This document shows positions 46,797 to 56,960 of a stretch of 64,000 nucleotides of DNA, one piece after another. The notes under the pieces were generated by a model. The model searched no databases. It had not been told where the DNA came from and was given only the letters and a program-made list of their open reading frames with translations. Made by a program: the position numbers and the translations under genes. Within the stretch, counting starts at the first letter, position 1. Each line of letters opens with the position of its first letter. The stretch comes from Bdellovibrionales bacterium (lineage in GTDB: Bacteria; Bdellovibrionota; Bdellovibrionia; Bdellovibrionales; Bdellovibrionaceae). The stretch is taken from contig JADJOV010000023.1 in the NCBI GenBank assembly GCA_016713585.1, forward strand, positions 62,001 to 126,000, written 5' to 3'.

Positions 46797-48138
46797 TGAA
46801 CAGCTCCCTCATCACTTGAAGTTCATTCAACGCCCAGCGATTGTCAATTTTCTGGGCTAATTCAGTTCCTTTTTCCTTCCAAAAATGGAAACCATCTATA
46901 TCCTTTGTGATGAGAGCGAGACCCGCCCGCAAGACTGCATAGTGTGATTGGTTTGTCGGATGAGGAGGGGTTCTTTTTAAATTGGCAAGACTCGCCTTAA
47001 ACTTCTCAACATGCCTAGGATCTTTTCTCGCATGATCAAAACTCAAATAAGCCTGCGAAATCCAATAAAAACTGGCCTCAAAATGCGTTTCACTGGCCTT
47101 CATTTCAAGAATACGAAATCGGCGCACGATTTCTTCAAGATCAAATCCAGGTAAACTTATCTTTCGCTCGACGGTCAACAGATGGCCCAGATATTGAGCG
47201 ATCAACCACTTATCGTCCTTATCAGATGATAGTATAGAACGAAAACTGGAAAGAATGGTGCCTACCCCTTCTTCCTTGTTTAGCATGACGCTTGGACCTA
47301 GAGAATACCAAAATGAAGCATCCATCCAAGACACTTTCTTTCCGACAAAATTGAAACAAGGGTTCCATGTCTTCATTTTCTTGAGCGGATAAAGCGCATC
47401 TTCAAAATGACCCCGAGAAAAGTAGTTCGTGCTCAGAGTCAGTGCGGCCAGGCGAAGATCAAAAGGATCCAGGTCATGTCCATAAACATCTAAGCAATGT
47501 CGAAACATTTCGGCCGAGCGGATCGGCATTCCATTATAATCGTAGAGTAAGGCTTTCCAAATAAGAGCCTTGCCAAGGTCTCTAGGCGATTTCAATTCCT
47601 CAGAAATTCTATGGCAACGTTTTATCAGTTTTAGACTGAACTTTCGCATTCCAATTAAAGCCATGACACACGCTGAACCACCGTACCAATTCAGTTGAGG
47701 CCGAGAAATCCCAGCCTCGTCACAAGGCTTTCTGGAAAGTACAATGGATTGAAGTAAGACCAGTTTTTGGCGCAAATAATAAGCTGAAAGACCGAGCTCT
47801 TCATAAAGAATTGCCAGCATGCTCAGTTGATCCACCTTTGATTGCTTGGTGAAATCGGGATCCAAATGATTGTGCCTATAGAAGAAAGAAAGTACAAATG
47901 AAGTGAGTGAATTTTTTGGAACTCGCAGTCCAACGCAGGCAAAAGCTCGCAAAAGCTCCAATCGGGCATTCTTCATGCGAACCATAATTCGATAGATTCG
48001 GGTCAATTCTAAATAGATTCTTGCCCTCTCAAACCGGTCTTTCTCAAATCTCAACAAGCGACGATAGGCGCTGATTGCTCCCCTTAAGTCACCACTTTTA
48101 AACAAACTTTGAGATTCTTCAGAGATTAGCTGGTCCAA
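46786..48138 (-). CDS. TPR-like repeat protein heading the flavoprotein cluster
   Basis: A 450-residue, predominantly helical protein with degenerate TPR repeats (LFKSGDLRGAISAYRRLLRF, LALSTNYFSRGHFEDALYPLKKM, ALIWKALLYDYNGMPIRSAEM). No catalytic or DNA-binding domain is visible and there is no signal peptide. It overlaps the following flavoprotein gene by 11 bp. It probably acts as a cytoplasmic scaffold or regulator for the cluster; this is inference from position. Confidence 0.7.
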   Translation of the reverse strand: MDQLISEESQSLFKSGDLRGAISAYRRLLRFEKDRFERARIYLELTRIYRIMVRMKNARLELLRAFACVGLRVPKNSLTSFVLSFFYRHNHLDPDFTKQSKVDQLSMLAILYEELGLSAYYLRQKLVLLQSIVLSRKPCDEAGISRPQLNWYGGSACVMALIGMRKFSLKLIKRCHRISEELKSPRDLGKALIWKALLYDYNGMPIRSAEMFRHCLDVYGHDLDPFDLRLAALTLSTNYFSRGHFEDALYPLKKMKTWNPCFNFVGKKVSWMDASFWYSLGPSVMLNKEEGVGTILSSFRSILSSDKDDKWLIAQYLGHLLTVERKISLPGFDLEEIVRRFRILEMKASETHFEASFYWISQAYLSFDHARKDPRHVEKFKASLANLKRTPPHPTNQSHYAVLRAGLALITKDIDGFHFWKEKGTELAQKIDNRWALNELQVMRELFNEK

Positions 48139-48251
48139 GAGTCATCCTACCAATAATAGTCGTCGGCAAAGCTGTGCCAGATTCAAAACTATTATTGAGT
48201 AGACTTTCTTGCAAATCAACCAATAAAACGGGCTTTATCTGATCGGACTTT

Positions 48252-49104
48252 TCAGTCCCCAAACCGAAACAATTGGATAATATCTTTATAGATTTGCATA
48301 TTCTGGCTATTCAGTTTTTGATACATTGACCAAAAATGCTTTTCTTGATCAGCAGATAGACTTCGTGAGGGTGACTTGACGATCGTCATAAAGGAAACGA
48401 AGCCCGTCGAAAAGGTTTGGATGTCTTCTGGAAATTTTTCGTGTGCAAGCTGCTTAAAAAGTGAAAAGGGAAAGGCTGCCTTCAAAGAGTGTAAATTATC
48501 TTCATTAAGTTCGGCTGGTTGTCCAATCGCCGTTCGATTGACTATATAGTCAATCGTTTGAGCTCTTGGGTTGGCAGTAGTCAAAAGAAAAAATTCTGCC
48601 ATTTGGCTTTAAAACTCTACGGATTTCCTTAAAACAGGTTTCTAAGCTCTTTTCGTTAGGTAGATGATGAAGAGCCATTGAGGAAGTCACAGCATCAAAG
48701 GAATGGTCGTCGAAGTCGGTCAAATTTGTGATGTCTTGAGTCCTTAAATCGACGTTGTGAATATTTTGCTCCCGCAAGTGCTCACCGGCCAGCCCAAGCA
48801 TTTCTGCTGACAGGTCCACACCGGTAAACTTTATTTTCGGATTTGCAAGGGCGTGTTGGGTCAGAAGTCGACCACTGCCGCACGCTAGATCCAAAACTTT
48901 TTCGCATCCAACGATGACTTGAGCGACCTGCGATGCTACAAATAAGTAAACAGGAGTTATTGGGCCGTCACCGGTACCCGCCTTGTCGAAGACTTCCACA
49001 TATTGACGAGCGTCCATCGTCAATCGCGGTTCTGGGACTCGAGTGATTTGAGGCGAAGCCATAGATTCTTCAATGATGACTTTAATCAAGGATGCAGAAA
49101 TCAC
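48252..49104 (-). CDS. Class I SAM-dependent methyltransferase, one frameshift
   Basis: The GTG at 49104 lies six bases after GGGAGG. Motif I is KVLDLACGSGRLL, followed by IKFTGVDLSAEML, DITNLTDFDDHSFDAV, SMALHHLPNEKS and RRVLKPNGRIFSFDY. The frame breaks near 48557-48559 in an AAA run (one base too many); the rest (TIDYIVNRTAIGQPAELNED and a helical C-terminus) continues in the other frame to 48252. The full product has about 284 residues. Substrate unknown; neighbours are GT9 genes on one side and the TPR/flavoprotein cluster on the other. Confidence 0.78.
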
Positions 49105-49308
49105 ACGAGACCTCCCGTTTCATTTTAAGATCATTTTTTTGAGGGACCAGCAGCTATGATATCAAAGGTTCGACAAATTACCCTAATTCCAAGTAAACAA
49201 ACTGTATAATGAGTTACAATGAAACACTTATCTCACCAGTGTTTCGAGTCTTAAGAGCAGTCCAGATTAAGTGCGGCCTGGCTCTCTATATCATTCCGAA
49301 ACTGGTGC

Positions 49309-50429
49309 TCACAGACTCAATATGAGCCTAGCCTGCCTAACTACTTCTTGAGCTGAAATGTGGGACATACAGGCATGGGTCTTAATTGGACATTTCGGAC
49401 CGCCATGCTTTCCGCAGGGTCGACAATCCAGTCCAGATCTTTCAACGATAAAGGCCTTCGAGCTCCACGGACGATACCCATACTTGAGTATCGTGGGGCC
49501 GAAAATCGAAAGCACGGGAGTGTTCATTGCCGCAGCCATATGACTGGCGGCGCTATCATTGCAGACAACAAGTCGACTCTGAAGCATCAATTGACAACTC
49601 CTCAACACGCTTGTTTTGCCGGCCAAAACAAAACTCCCGGGCAATCGATTGGCAAGCTCCCTTGCAAGAGCTTCTTCGCCAGAGCCACCCATCCAAACAA
49701 TGTGGAAATTTTCTCTTTGTAGCTCTGTCGCCAAATGCAAGAACCCTTCAGCTGTCCATCGCTTCGTCGCCCAAACGCTGCCAGGAAAAATCAAGATGAC
49801 ACGATTTTCGACGAGTGCCTTTTGAGTTTCGGCCGCTCCAATTTCTTTCAACCAATCAGTGAGATTTTGAGTTGACGCCGCCGTGGGCAAGTTTCCCAGG
49901 GTCATGGACGCCCATTCTGGAACCTCAATCAAACGATTGACCTCATCTTTTTTTGAGAAATCAACTTTGAGATCTTTGAGACGTGTAAACTGGGACGTCA
50001 ACTCCGTATCCCAAGGTGTCAGCAAAAAAAGCTGCCGAAGAGCTTCTGGAAGAAAGCCCGGCCATAATAATCTCTTTCAAAAATTAAAAAATTCCAAGGT
50101 TTCCGAAAAGTCACCTTTTCCCGAGCCTTCAATTTCAAGCAAAACAAAGCAGTTCGAAGAGAAACATGCGGAGCAATCACCAAATCGATAGTGCCTTGAT
50201 TGAGATTTCTTTGGACTTCTAGGTAGGATGCGGAATCGCCCTTTTTAACTTTATAAATCTGACTCACTAACTGGGTCTCTAAAAAAAACGAACCTAGGCC
50301 AGCTCGGCAGACGAGAGAAACCCGTGCACTCGGCCAAAGTTTTCGAATCTGCTTTAGCAACGGCAAACTTAAAAACAAATCCCCTAAAAAGCTGTTTGAA
50401 CAACGACCACATGCTTCATTTGTAATCAA
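49309..50429 (-). CDS. Glycosyltransferase family 9 (heptosyltransferase-like), one frameshift
   Basis: N-terminal part: FLGDLFLSLPLLKQIRKLWP, IDLVIAPHVSLRTALFCL. After a break at the A run 50024-50030 (7 bases, 8 expected) the C-terminal nucleotide-sugar domain continues: VILIFPGSVWATKRWTAEGF, HIVWMGGSGEEALA, CNDSAASHMAAAMNTPVLSI and FGPT, the classic ADP-heptose:LPS transferase pattern. The final CRPCGKHGGPKCPIKTHACM block is also typical of the family. It is probably involved in LPS core assembly. It lies 6 bp after the other GT9 gene. Confidence 0.85.
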
Positions 50430-50435
50430 AGCCTA

Positions 50436-51638
50436 TCACAACCCTTTCGTCACGCAACCTTTTTGCAAACCCTCGGCGTCGCGCTCGCGCTTAGCAAAAA
50501 ACCTTTGAAGCGCCTCACTAATCGATGAAATCTCCACCTGATCATAACACATTACCGACTTCGAACACTGAGGCTTCCAACAAGGACCGCAGGTCACTCC
50601 ACTGACTAGAGCCTCTCCTCGGTCAAATAGATCGATTTCGTGGGCACAGGTGGGACCAAACCAGGGAATCATCCATATTTTTTGAGAGATTCCCATATGC
50701 AGTCCCAAACTATCACCAGTAACAATGACATCACAAGCGGCCACACTAACGAGTCCATCGCGCAAACCTCGCAGTGTTGGGGACTGAATGACCTCATGAC
50801 CAAAAGCAATTTGCTGATTGCGAACCTCGTCTTCAGGTCCTCCAAGAAGAACAACGGAAAAATCAAATCTTGATTGCAGGACCCTCAGCAGTTCTCGATG
50901 GAATTGGACAGAGAATTTTTTATTCGGAAAATTTCCACTACATCCTGTATTCAACCCCAAGATCACTTTCCCCTGCCCCCAGTTGGCTCTTCGCTCATCC
51001 CTGATTGTCCTTTCCTCGGACGTTAGCGGAAGATTATACTCATCCCGCAAATAGGATATCTCGAGCGCTTCGGCAAGCAGCTGAGTTTCAGGCTTTTTAT
51101 TTTCAAAAAATTTCACCTTGTTCGATAGACCAATCTGCCATAATTCTTCAGCCGCCGGAGTCGCTGGGACAATCCCACCAAAGACAGGATCACTGACAAA
51201 ACCATAAATCTGATCAACCTGGCACCACTTAAGAATTCCTGCGGCCTTCAGAGACTTATCAATCACGAACGCGACATCGAAAGACTGGGACGACAAACAA
51301 AGCAAGTCATCCAAAGTGGTCACATGGATTCGATCTATCAAAGGTTGCCCACGCAGCAAGGCGTCTCCGGGACGATCCGTCACCCAAGTGATTCGTGATC
51401 CTGGAAACTTTCTCTTAATACCCATTAGCAAACTGGTCGACCGAATAACGGCACCCAGGGCACCCAAGTGAATGATTAGAACTTCGGTTCTGACCTGAGA
51501 GTAGGAAATACAAGACGAATCACAATCCAGCCCAAGCTTCAACTGTTCTGAACAGGGCTTTGTTCCCAAAAAGTGCCGACAATCTGTCCTCGCTTTGGAT
51601 TTCGCCAACGTTTTTATCACAGTTAAATGATATTTCAT
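50436..51638 (-). CDS. Glycosyltransferase family 9 protein (heptosyltransferase-like)
   Basis: A 400-residue intact protein. A Cys-containing N-terminal extension (CRHFLGTKPCSEQLKLGLDC) precedes VLIIHLGALGAVIRSTSLL, the family's first strand and loop. Then come ITWVTDRPGDALL, VILGLNTGCSGNFPNKKFSV, VVLLGGPEDEVRNQQ and VTGDSLGLHMGISQKIW with WFGPTCAHEID. The end has CGPCWKPQCSKSVMC, a cluster also seen in related GT9 proteins. It pairs with the following GT9 gene and is likely to add sugars to the LPS core or a related glycan. Confidence 0.86.
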   Translation of the reverse strand: MKYHLTVIKTLAKSKARTDCRHFLGTKPCSEQLKLGLDCDSSCISYSQVRTEVLIIHLGALGAVIRSTSLLMGIKRKFPGSRITWVTDRPGDALLRGQPLIDRIHVTTLDDLLCLSSQSFDVAFVIDKSLKAAGILKWCQVDQIYGFVSDPVFGGIVPATPAAEELWQIGLSNKVKFFENKKPETQLLAEALEISYLRDEYNLPLTSEERTIRDERRANWGQGKVILGLNTGCSGNFPNKKFSVQFHRELLRVLQSRFDFSVVLLGGPEDEVRNQQIAFGHEVIQSPTLRGLRDGLVSVAACDVIVTGDSLGLHMGISQKIWMIPWFGPTCAHEIDLFDRGEALVSGVTCGPCWKPQCSKSVMCYDQVEISSISEALQRFFAKRERDAEGLQKGCVTKGL

Positions 51639-51695
51639 TCTGACGATCGACTCGATATTTTAATGTACTTTGCGCCTTAGGTCCTGCTTCAAGAT

Positions 51696-52836
51696 TTAAG
51701 GCGTGATGGAAGTGACCTCTGAAACCAGGGAGCCAATCTTGATTTTACACTCTATTCTTAGGACCATTTTTCGATCATCATCTGAAATCCAAATATAAAT
51801 GTCACCGACTGGCTTAAAAGCCCCCTTCACCGTAAACTCTGGCTTGATCTTAATGGCCACCTTTGGTCCCAATTCAGTTTGAAGCGTTTCTCGAAGAAGA
51901 GCCTTCGCTTTAAATACCAAATTCTCGGCTTCGTCGGACACACGGAAAGAATACTCCCGACCAACTTCCCAACGGAAAATTCGAAGGTAGTAAATAGCAC
52001 TAAATACGTTTTGTGAATACGGCAAAATATCCCATTGCAGTTTCTTCTCCTCGATCCCTGACTTCTCAGTCACCTTTTTTTCCCAATAAGTCGCCTTATT
52101 CTGATCAAAATCAAAAAAAGAACGCACCTCACGCAATTGCCCAGATTCCTTAATATGAAGTGTAAAGACACGAGGAATCAGAAGATCATAATCCATTAAA
52201 GTCACAGCTGTATCATCCACAGCATAATAGCTTGAAAACCACGTGCTCGACTTCACACTGGTCAAAAATTGGTACGACTTTCGTCCATTCACCTCGACTA
52301 TGGGATCAACTTTCAGAGACAAGGTTCCAGCAGAAAAATTGACTACGTGACTGTCATAGTAGACTTTGTGTACAACTTCTTCTCCAACCCGGAATGGGTT
52401 CACCAGGGGTCTGCGTTGGCCATTAAATCCCTGACTATCTTCAAGATCAGGCTCTCGCTGTGTGGGACTTACATCAGCTGCAGGAACGCCAGCCGATAGG
52501 GCGGGTCCCTCTGATTGCTTTGTTTTTTTTGATTTTTTGGCTTTTTTATTCTTCTTTTCTTCAATCAGGACTTTTTGTCTCATCTTTCCTGGCACCTGTC
52601 CCCTCACCTTTTTTTGGCCCCTTGTCTGCTCCCTGCGACACTCCCCCAGAGTCACCAGCCGCACTTGAGCCCGTTGCCCCTGTGTCGAGAGGAACTTCAA
52701 CAATTTTTACTCGTTGCTCAAACTCCTCATTTTGTTGAAGCTGATCTTCTTTTTCGTATTTGAGGTGCTTCCCAGTGCAGCCAAGAGAACCAAACACAAG
52801 AAGTCCAATAAAAATTCTTAAAAAACAATTCGCCAT
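51696..52836 (-). CDS. DUF3108 lipoprotein, one frameshift in the linker
   Basis: The start MANCFLRIFIGLLVFGSLGC is a lipoprotein signal. A charged linker (GVSQGADKGPKKGEGTG, then KKNKKAKKSKKTKQ) connects to the DUF3108 domain, which begins NPFRVGEEVVHKVYYDSHVV and continues AGTLSLKVDP, TWFSSYYAVDDTAVTL, PYSQNVFSAIYYLR and KPVGDIYIWISDDDRKMVLR. The frame breaks at the 5-base T run 52572-52576, where one base is extra. DUF3108 proteins are periplasmic with a probable lipid- or polymer-binding fold. It is 57 bp after the GT9 gene and may act in envelope biogenesis. Confidence 0.82.
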
Positions 52837-52978
52837 CCCTTTGAGTTTAACTTTGAGTGGATCAGTTACTCAATGGAATTCAATCAACAACAGACTCTTA
52901 GTTCTTTGATTTCCCTGCAGGGAAGGTCAAACCTTTGGACTTTAGTCAAGGGACCGTATTTCTTACCTCGGAAACATT

Positions 52979-53327
52979 CTAAAAAGGGATTTCACAGACT
53001 CTTTTTTCAGAGGAGGTCTCAAGTGTGTAGGAGGGATCAATCGCTCCCGTCCGTTGAGATTCCTTTTTCAAAACAAATCCAGAGGGAGATACAAAAGTCT
53101 CTACCTTACCTGCCAGCGTTTTGATTGTGGATTTACTCGCATAACCATCCACACTCTGCTCGAGATCCCCCAGCTTATAGTCGACTTTCATTCTTAGCGT
53201 GCCTTCATCAATTGATACAATTGACTCTCCACATATTAGATCCTGAGTTGCTGCAAAACTGACTGCGCCAAAAAAATAAACAAATTGCAAGCTGGACATT
53301 GATTTGATTTTTAGAATTAGCTTTCAC
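52979..53327 (-). CDS. Small secreted protein, one frameshift in the signal peptide
   Basis: GAGGAG precedes a GTG at 53327 (MKANSKNQINVQLAICLFF). One extra base in the A run 53270-53276 shifts the frame before GAVSFAATQDLICGES, so the ORF appears to begin later at 53299. Corrected, it has a normal signal peptide ending SFA and a mature domain of about 90 residues with two cysteines (LICGES and RVCEIPF). No family recognised. Confidence 0.6.
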
Positions 53328-53408
53328 GTTGACTCCTCTGAAATCTTTGAATCATTTAATACCTTTGACGCCTAAAAAAACTGTGCTTCCAATTCGCAAC
53401 GTTAATCT

Positions 53409-54077
53409 TCACCAGCGGTAACCTCTGATTTCCCCCATGGTATTGGCCGAATTTTCCGCAGTGGCATTGAAGATCTCGAGATCAGGTTCTGGGGTATTGT
53501 GGCCGACCAAATTTCTAGTGTAAAATCTCCATTGAAGTTTTTTATCATCAATAAGTTTTTTGTTTTCGTCCATAAATCTAAGCTGCTCTGCAGTATGGTA
53601 AACGACTTTGACATCTTTATTTTGCATTATTTTTTGGTATATAAAATTAAATTGACTCAGAGGCAGAGGTTCAATTTCTTGTTTATAAAAATCCATTGGA
53701 ACCAAAAAATGCGAGTGTCCTATATCCGGAAAAATCAGAGCATCAACGTATCCCCTCTCAAATGCTTTCTCGACATGCTTGACTATGGTTTTCGCAAATT
53801 GTTCGGGGATTCTGACTTTTCCGCCAAGAGACTCGCCTTCTGGAAAAACAAAGGACTTCATTGATCGATCATAATAGGCACGCTGAGCCAGACGCTTTTC
53901 TGATCTATACATGCTAATTGCAATGTCTGTAATTTCATCTAATGTCAGATCCCATTTATAATCCGAGCTGTAGACCGGAATCTCCCCGGGAAGCTCAGGC
54001 AGACACCGCTTGGTATCCAAGGCTGCAGCGCCGGTTAAGGAATAAAAAACAAAAATTATGTTATAAAAATATTTCAT
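53409..54077 (-). CDS. Secreted protein, unknown function
   Basis: The ATG at 54077 follows GAGGGA and gives MKYFYNIIFVFYSLTGAAA, a signal peptide; the frame's earlier start at 54158 has none. The mature part (about 203 residues) includes FPDIGHSHFLVPMDFYKQEI and YHTAEQLRFMDENKKL, with several histidines but no known motif. Composition and secretion are like other small Bdellovibrio-type secreted proteins. I cannot name a family. Confidence 0.65.
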   Translation of the reverse strand: MKYFYNIIFVFYSLTGAAALDTKRCLPELPGEIPVYSSDYKWDLTLDEITDIAISMYRSEKRLAQRAYYDRSMKSFVFPEGESLGGKVRIPEQFAKTIVKHVEKAFERGYVDALIFPDIGHSHFLVPMDFYKQEIEPLPLSQFNFIYQKIMQNKDVKVVYHTAEQLRFMDENKKLIDDKKLQWRFYTRNLVGHNTPEPDLEIFNATAENSANTMGEIRGYRW

Positions 54078-54264
54078 CTTTCCCTCATTGAGAAAGTCAA
54101 ATATAGCACACCTGAAAGACAAGCACCTACGTCGATTGTTTTGACAGGTAAAAACCACAAGGTGTGGCGGAAGAGGTCGGGCCGATGGCTCGCCCTCAGA
54201 GGTGCCAAGAGCAGATCTCTCTGGCCTGTCCTTTGCTGGTGCTTACGGGTGAAGGGAGTCTTTT

Positions 54265-55008
54265 GTGGTCAATCTCAATTCTGGGCTCAATAACCTACTC
54301 TTGAAATTGAGTTTTATCGTGCTTCTTATGTTAGGCTCTTCCTCCTCCCTTGGGATGAGTTGTGTCGAACTTTTTGGCATCAAGGCCAATGCCATTAATC
54401 GGCTTTCCCACTCAGATGGAGACAATTTTCGCGGGCCAATTGATTTGCCATTTGGCATGAATCTGGAGGGATTTAGTTATCTGATTGATCAATTCCAATT
54501 CAATCCGAAATTCCAAGGATATGTGATGATCGTTCTCTACGGAAGTCGTGTGAATGCTACTTATGGGCTTAAACCAACACTGTATAGTGATCTCGACGTT
54601 GCTTTTGTTCAAAAGACCCCAAATTTGGTCAGCAAGGAAATCAAAGGTGCACTACGCAAGTCTTTGGCATCGGAACTGGAGCTCCCTGTGTCAAGTGAAA
54701 CCCCTAATGACTTTGACATAGAATCGCTCTTAAGGTCGAAGTCGCATTTTTCGCCTGTGAAGGAGAGCGATTTGGTCAGAGGATGGCAAGAATTTCAGCG
54801 GGATTTTCAGGCTGACTGGGTGAGGGCTGCAATACCAGTTGTGCGGGATAAGATTAAACAGGCTTGGAATCAAAAATTAGACGACTTAGGCCTAAAGACA
54901 TTTTTTCACAAGGGTGCACTCATCCTCCTCAGGCAAAATGAAGATACAGATACGATCGTTCGAGAGCTTCAAAGAAGGGACTACCATAACATTGTTATCG
55001 TGGAATAG
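54265..55008 (+). CDS. Nucleotidyltransferase-like protein with a signal peptide
   Basis: The start is GTG at 54265, six bases after GGGAG. Residues 10-30 (NLLLKLSFIVLLMLGSSSSL) are a signal peptide or anchor. The mature protein has VMIVLYGSRVNATYG and, 10 residues later, YSDLDVAFVQ: together the GS-R and (S)D-x-D pattern of the pol-beta/MNT nucleotidyltransferase superfamily. The rest (HFSPVKESDLVRGWQEF and helices) is unfamiliar. If catalytic, it would transfer nucleotides outside the cytoplasm, which is unusual. The 219 bp downstream holds nothing. Confidence 0.6.
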   Translation: MVNLNSGLNNLLLKLSFIVLLMLGSSSSLGMSCVELFGIKANAINRLSHSDGDNFRGPIDLPFGMNLEGFSYLIDQFQFNPKFQGYVMIVLYGSRVNATYGLKPTLYSDLDVAFVQKTPNLVSKEIKGALRKSLASELELPVSSETPNDFDIESLLRSKSHFSPVKESDLVRGWQEFQRDFQADWVRAAIPVVRDKIKQAWNQKLDDLGLKTFFHKGALILLRQNEDTDTIVRELQRRDYHNIVIVE

Positions 55009-55227
55009 TTTAAGATTTCTGGCAATGACCCATTTTGTGGTTCTGCAAGCGATACTTCATAATTCTTCGCCTGGCGGGAAAAATTAATATTGACTCTCAA
55101 ACTTCCAAGACCTAAGTGCGCTGCCGCGGCAGACTTCTGGATGCGACATGAGGCTATCGTGAGGCGGTGGAATCGGAAACAAATGTAAACTCATGAAAGG
55201 AAAAATAATTTTGTTATTCTATTCAGG

Positions 55228-55596
55228 CTAACTCTCACTCCAGAAGGCGATTAAGTTTCCAACATTGTCGTGGAGGTGTGCAAAATAACCATAATCCTGG
55301 GTAATGAGGGTTTTAGACTTTACGAGACGTCCGCATATGGCCTCTGCCTTGCGAAGGGCTTCCCCCATGTCGCTTACTACGAAATAAGGAATAATTCCGG
55401 TCGTACCGTTTGGTTCTCCCCGATAAAGTCCGCCGCCTATGGCCTTTTCTGAAGTTGCAATGAACCAATAGTCGTTTGAAAAAGCGGTCTCTTGTTGGAA
55501 GGTCCATCCAAAAAGCTGCGAGTAAAACTCCTTGGACATTTCGAAATCGAATGTCGGAATCTCAAACCAACAAAAATTTCCCTGAACTAATCCCAT
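55228..55596 (-). CDS. VOC (glyoxalase/bleomycin-resistance fold) protein
   Basis: A 122-residue single-domain protein with the bacterial VOC pattern: GNFCWFEIPTFDFEMSKEFY and LFGWTFQQE, then GTTGIIPYFVVSDMGEALRK and YGYFAHLHDNVGNLIAFWS. Metal ligands are plausible but not certain. It is 28 bp downstream of the small gene at 55625. Substrate unknown. Confidence 0.85.
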   Translation of the reverse strand: MGLVQGNFCWFEIPTFDFEMSKEFYSQLFGWTFQQETAFSNDYWFIATSEKAIGGGLYRGEPNGTTGIIPYFVVSDMGEALRKAEAICGRLVKSKTLITQDYGYFAHLHDNVGNLIAFWSES

Positions 55597-55624
55597 ATTG
55601 CCTCCAGTAACGCTAACTACTTGC

Positions 55625-55864
55625 TCATTTCAAACTCATTGAAAAGAATAGTTCCTCGCCTGGCTGAATCGTCAGTTCAGCAGAAAACGACGAACAGTTG
55701 TATCGTGGATCGAGATTGTTCGGCCCGCAAGGCCAGTCTCCTGTGGCGCCGTGGCGTTCATTTATAGCGGCTGCTTTTCGTTGAATCTCCAAAAATTGAT
55801 CCCGATTCTGGTTTGGGACCTGATGAAAATAGAATAAAGTGACCATATCAACGGTCCTACCCAT
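55625..55864 (-). CDS. Small protein of unknown function, possibly a truncated ferredoxin-like-fold protein
   Basis: A 79-residue product: MVTLFYFHQVPNQNRDQFLE and IQRKAAAINERHGATGDWP look like the start of an alpha+beta barrel (dimeric ferredoxin-like) protein of the DUF1428 kind, but the expected second half is replaced by YNCSSFSAELTIQPGEEL and a stop. It may be a short family member or frameshifted like other genes here. It precedes the VOC gene in the same direction. Confidence 0.45.
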   Translation of the reverse strand: MGRTVDMVTLFYFHQVPNQNRDQFLEIQRKAAAINERHGATGDWPCGPNNLDPRYNCSSFSAELTIQPGEELFFSMSLK

Positions 55865-56282
55865 TCACCCTCACCTCGTCACTGAAGAAGTCAATCGCTG
55901 CAGGTTGTCGTTTCCACGTAGCGCCGATTTTAATCTATACTAGGTCAAAACACGAAATTAGTCCGCAAACGGTTTTCATTTTACGGTGCCCTCGCATCTG
56001 ATCCAGGGAAATAATTTTAGTCTGCCTTGTTTTTGACGGCGAACGACCGCCAAGGGCTTGGTGAGGGCGAGTTTGGTTATACTCGCCCCTGTGAGTTCCA
56101 GGAAGGAGATGCGAACTTAAATTTCGGGGGGACGGGAACAGTCGTGGGCTTTGCGGATTCTACGCCAATTAAAACGAAAACAACAGGTCTTAAGGACTAT
56201 GAATCGGCGTAGGTAACCCTAATGGGAAGCATGCGTTTCCTCCCATTCAATAGGTTGTTGTTTGATTTCCTTGAATTTAATC
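55865..56282. other. Intergenic region, no convincing gene
   Basis: About 420 bp. A 61-codon plus-strand ORF (56027-56212, ...GGTGTVVGFADSTPIKT...) lacks a ribosome site and known motifs; I do not call it. Confidence 0.4.
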
Positions 56283-56924
56283 TCAATCCTTGAGTCCGTA
56301 CCTTCTTCGCTCTCCCTTTCTCAAGGCGGATTTCAGAAAAATGAATCCAGTCCACTCGCCGCGGATTTTGAATCCCTTATTGAGCGAACGAGTATAATTA
56401 TGGGGGTAGGAGGTTGAAACCGTTTCAATCCATGTACATACAAGTGGTTTTTTCAGTTCAAGATATAAGCCCCAATTCCCATCCTGTTTTCCATACGTTC
56501 TCCTGGCGAAGTCTTGATTGTCTTTGTACTCACAGGAAAAGTCTTTTCGATTCGATTTGGCCGCATACTCGGGGAAGTCCCTGAGATTCAGTATGCTCAA
56601 CTTCTGAGGCACTTGCCAAAAACGCTTTCTCCCACTCAACAATTCAATGGCTGCAGAAAAATTTCTATAGATGCAGCCCGCAATGCAGTCGTCTGGATCG
56701 CCATAGACAAGATCGACGATCTCCACCTTCTTTGGTGAGGCAAACAAATCCTCAATCTTGGCGGCGCAAGAGTGAATCTTTCTTGAATCGATTTTGAGTT
56801 CGGCGATTAGCTCTTTCGCGGACGATGGGCATTTTCCAATGGGAATGAAAAGTGGATCATCAGCCCATGTTGGAAGATTGGTCAACGCAATCAGAATAAA
56901 GAACAACCAAAGATGGGTTTTCAT
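56283..56924 (-). CDS. Secreted protein, unknown function
   Basis: From the ATG at 56924 the product starts MKTHLWLFFILIALTNLPTWA, a clear signal peptide. The mature 190 residues include six cysteines (GKCPSS, HSCAAK, DDCIAGCIYR, FSCEY, LVCTWIE), so it is probably disulfide-bonded. C-terminal FKIRGEWTGFIFLKSALRKGERRR is basic. No family recognised. It is flanked by gaps of about 300-400 bp. Confidence 0.65.
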   Translation of the reverse strand: MKTHLWLFFILIALTNLPTWADDPLFIPIGKCPSSAKELIAELKIDSRKIHSCAAKIEDLFASPKKVEIVDLVYGDPDDCIAGCIYRNFSAAIELLSGRKRFWQVPQKLSILNLRDFPEYAAKSNRKDFSCEYKDNQDFARRTYGKQDGNWGLYLELKKPLVCTWIETVSTSYPHNYTRSLNKGFKIRGEWTGFIFLKSALRKGERRRYGLKD

Positions 56925-56960
56925 AAGATATACAAAATGACCTCTTATTGAAATTGTCAA

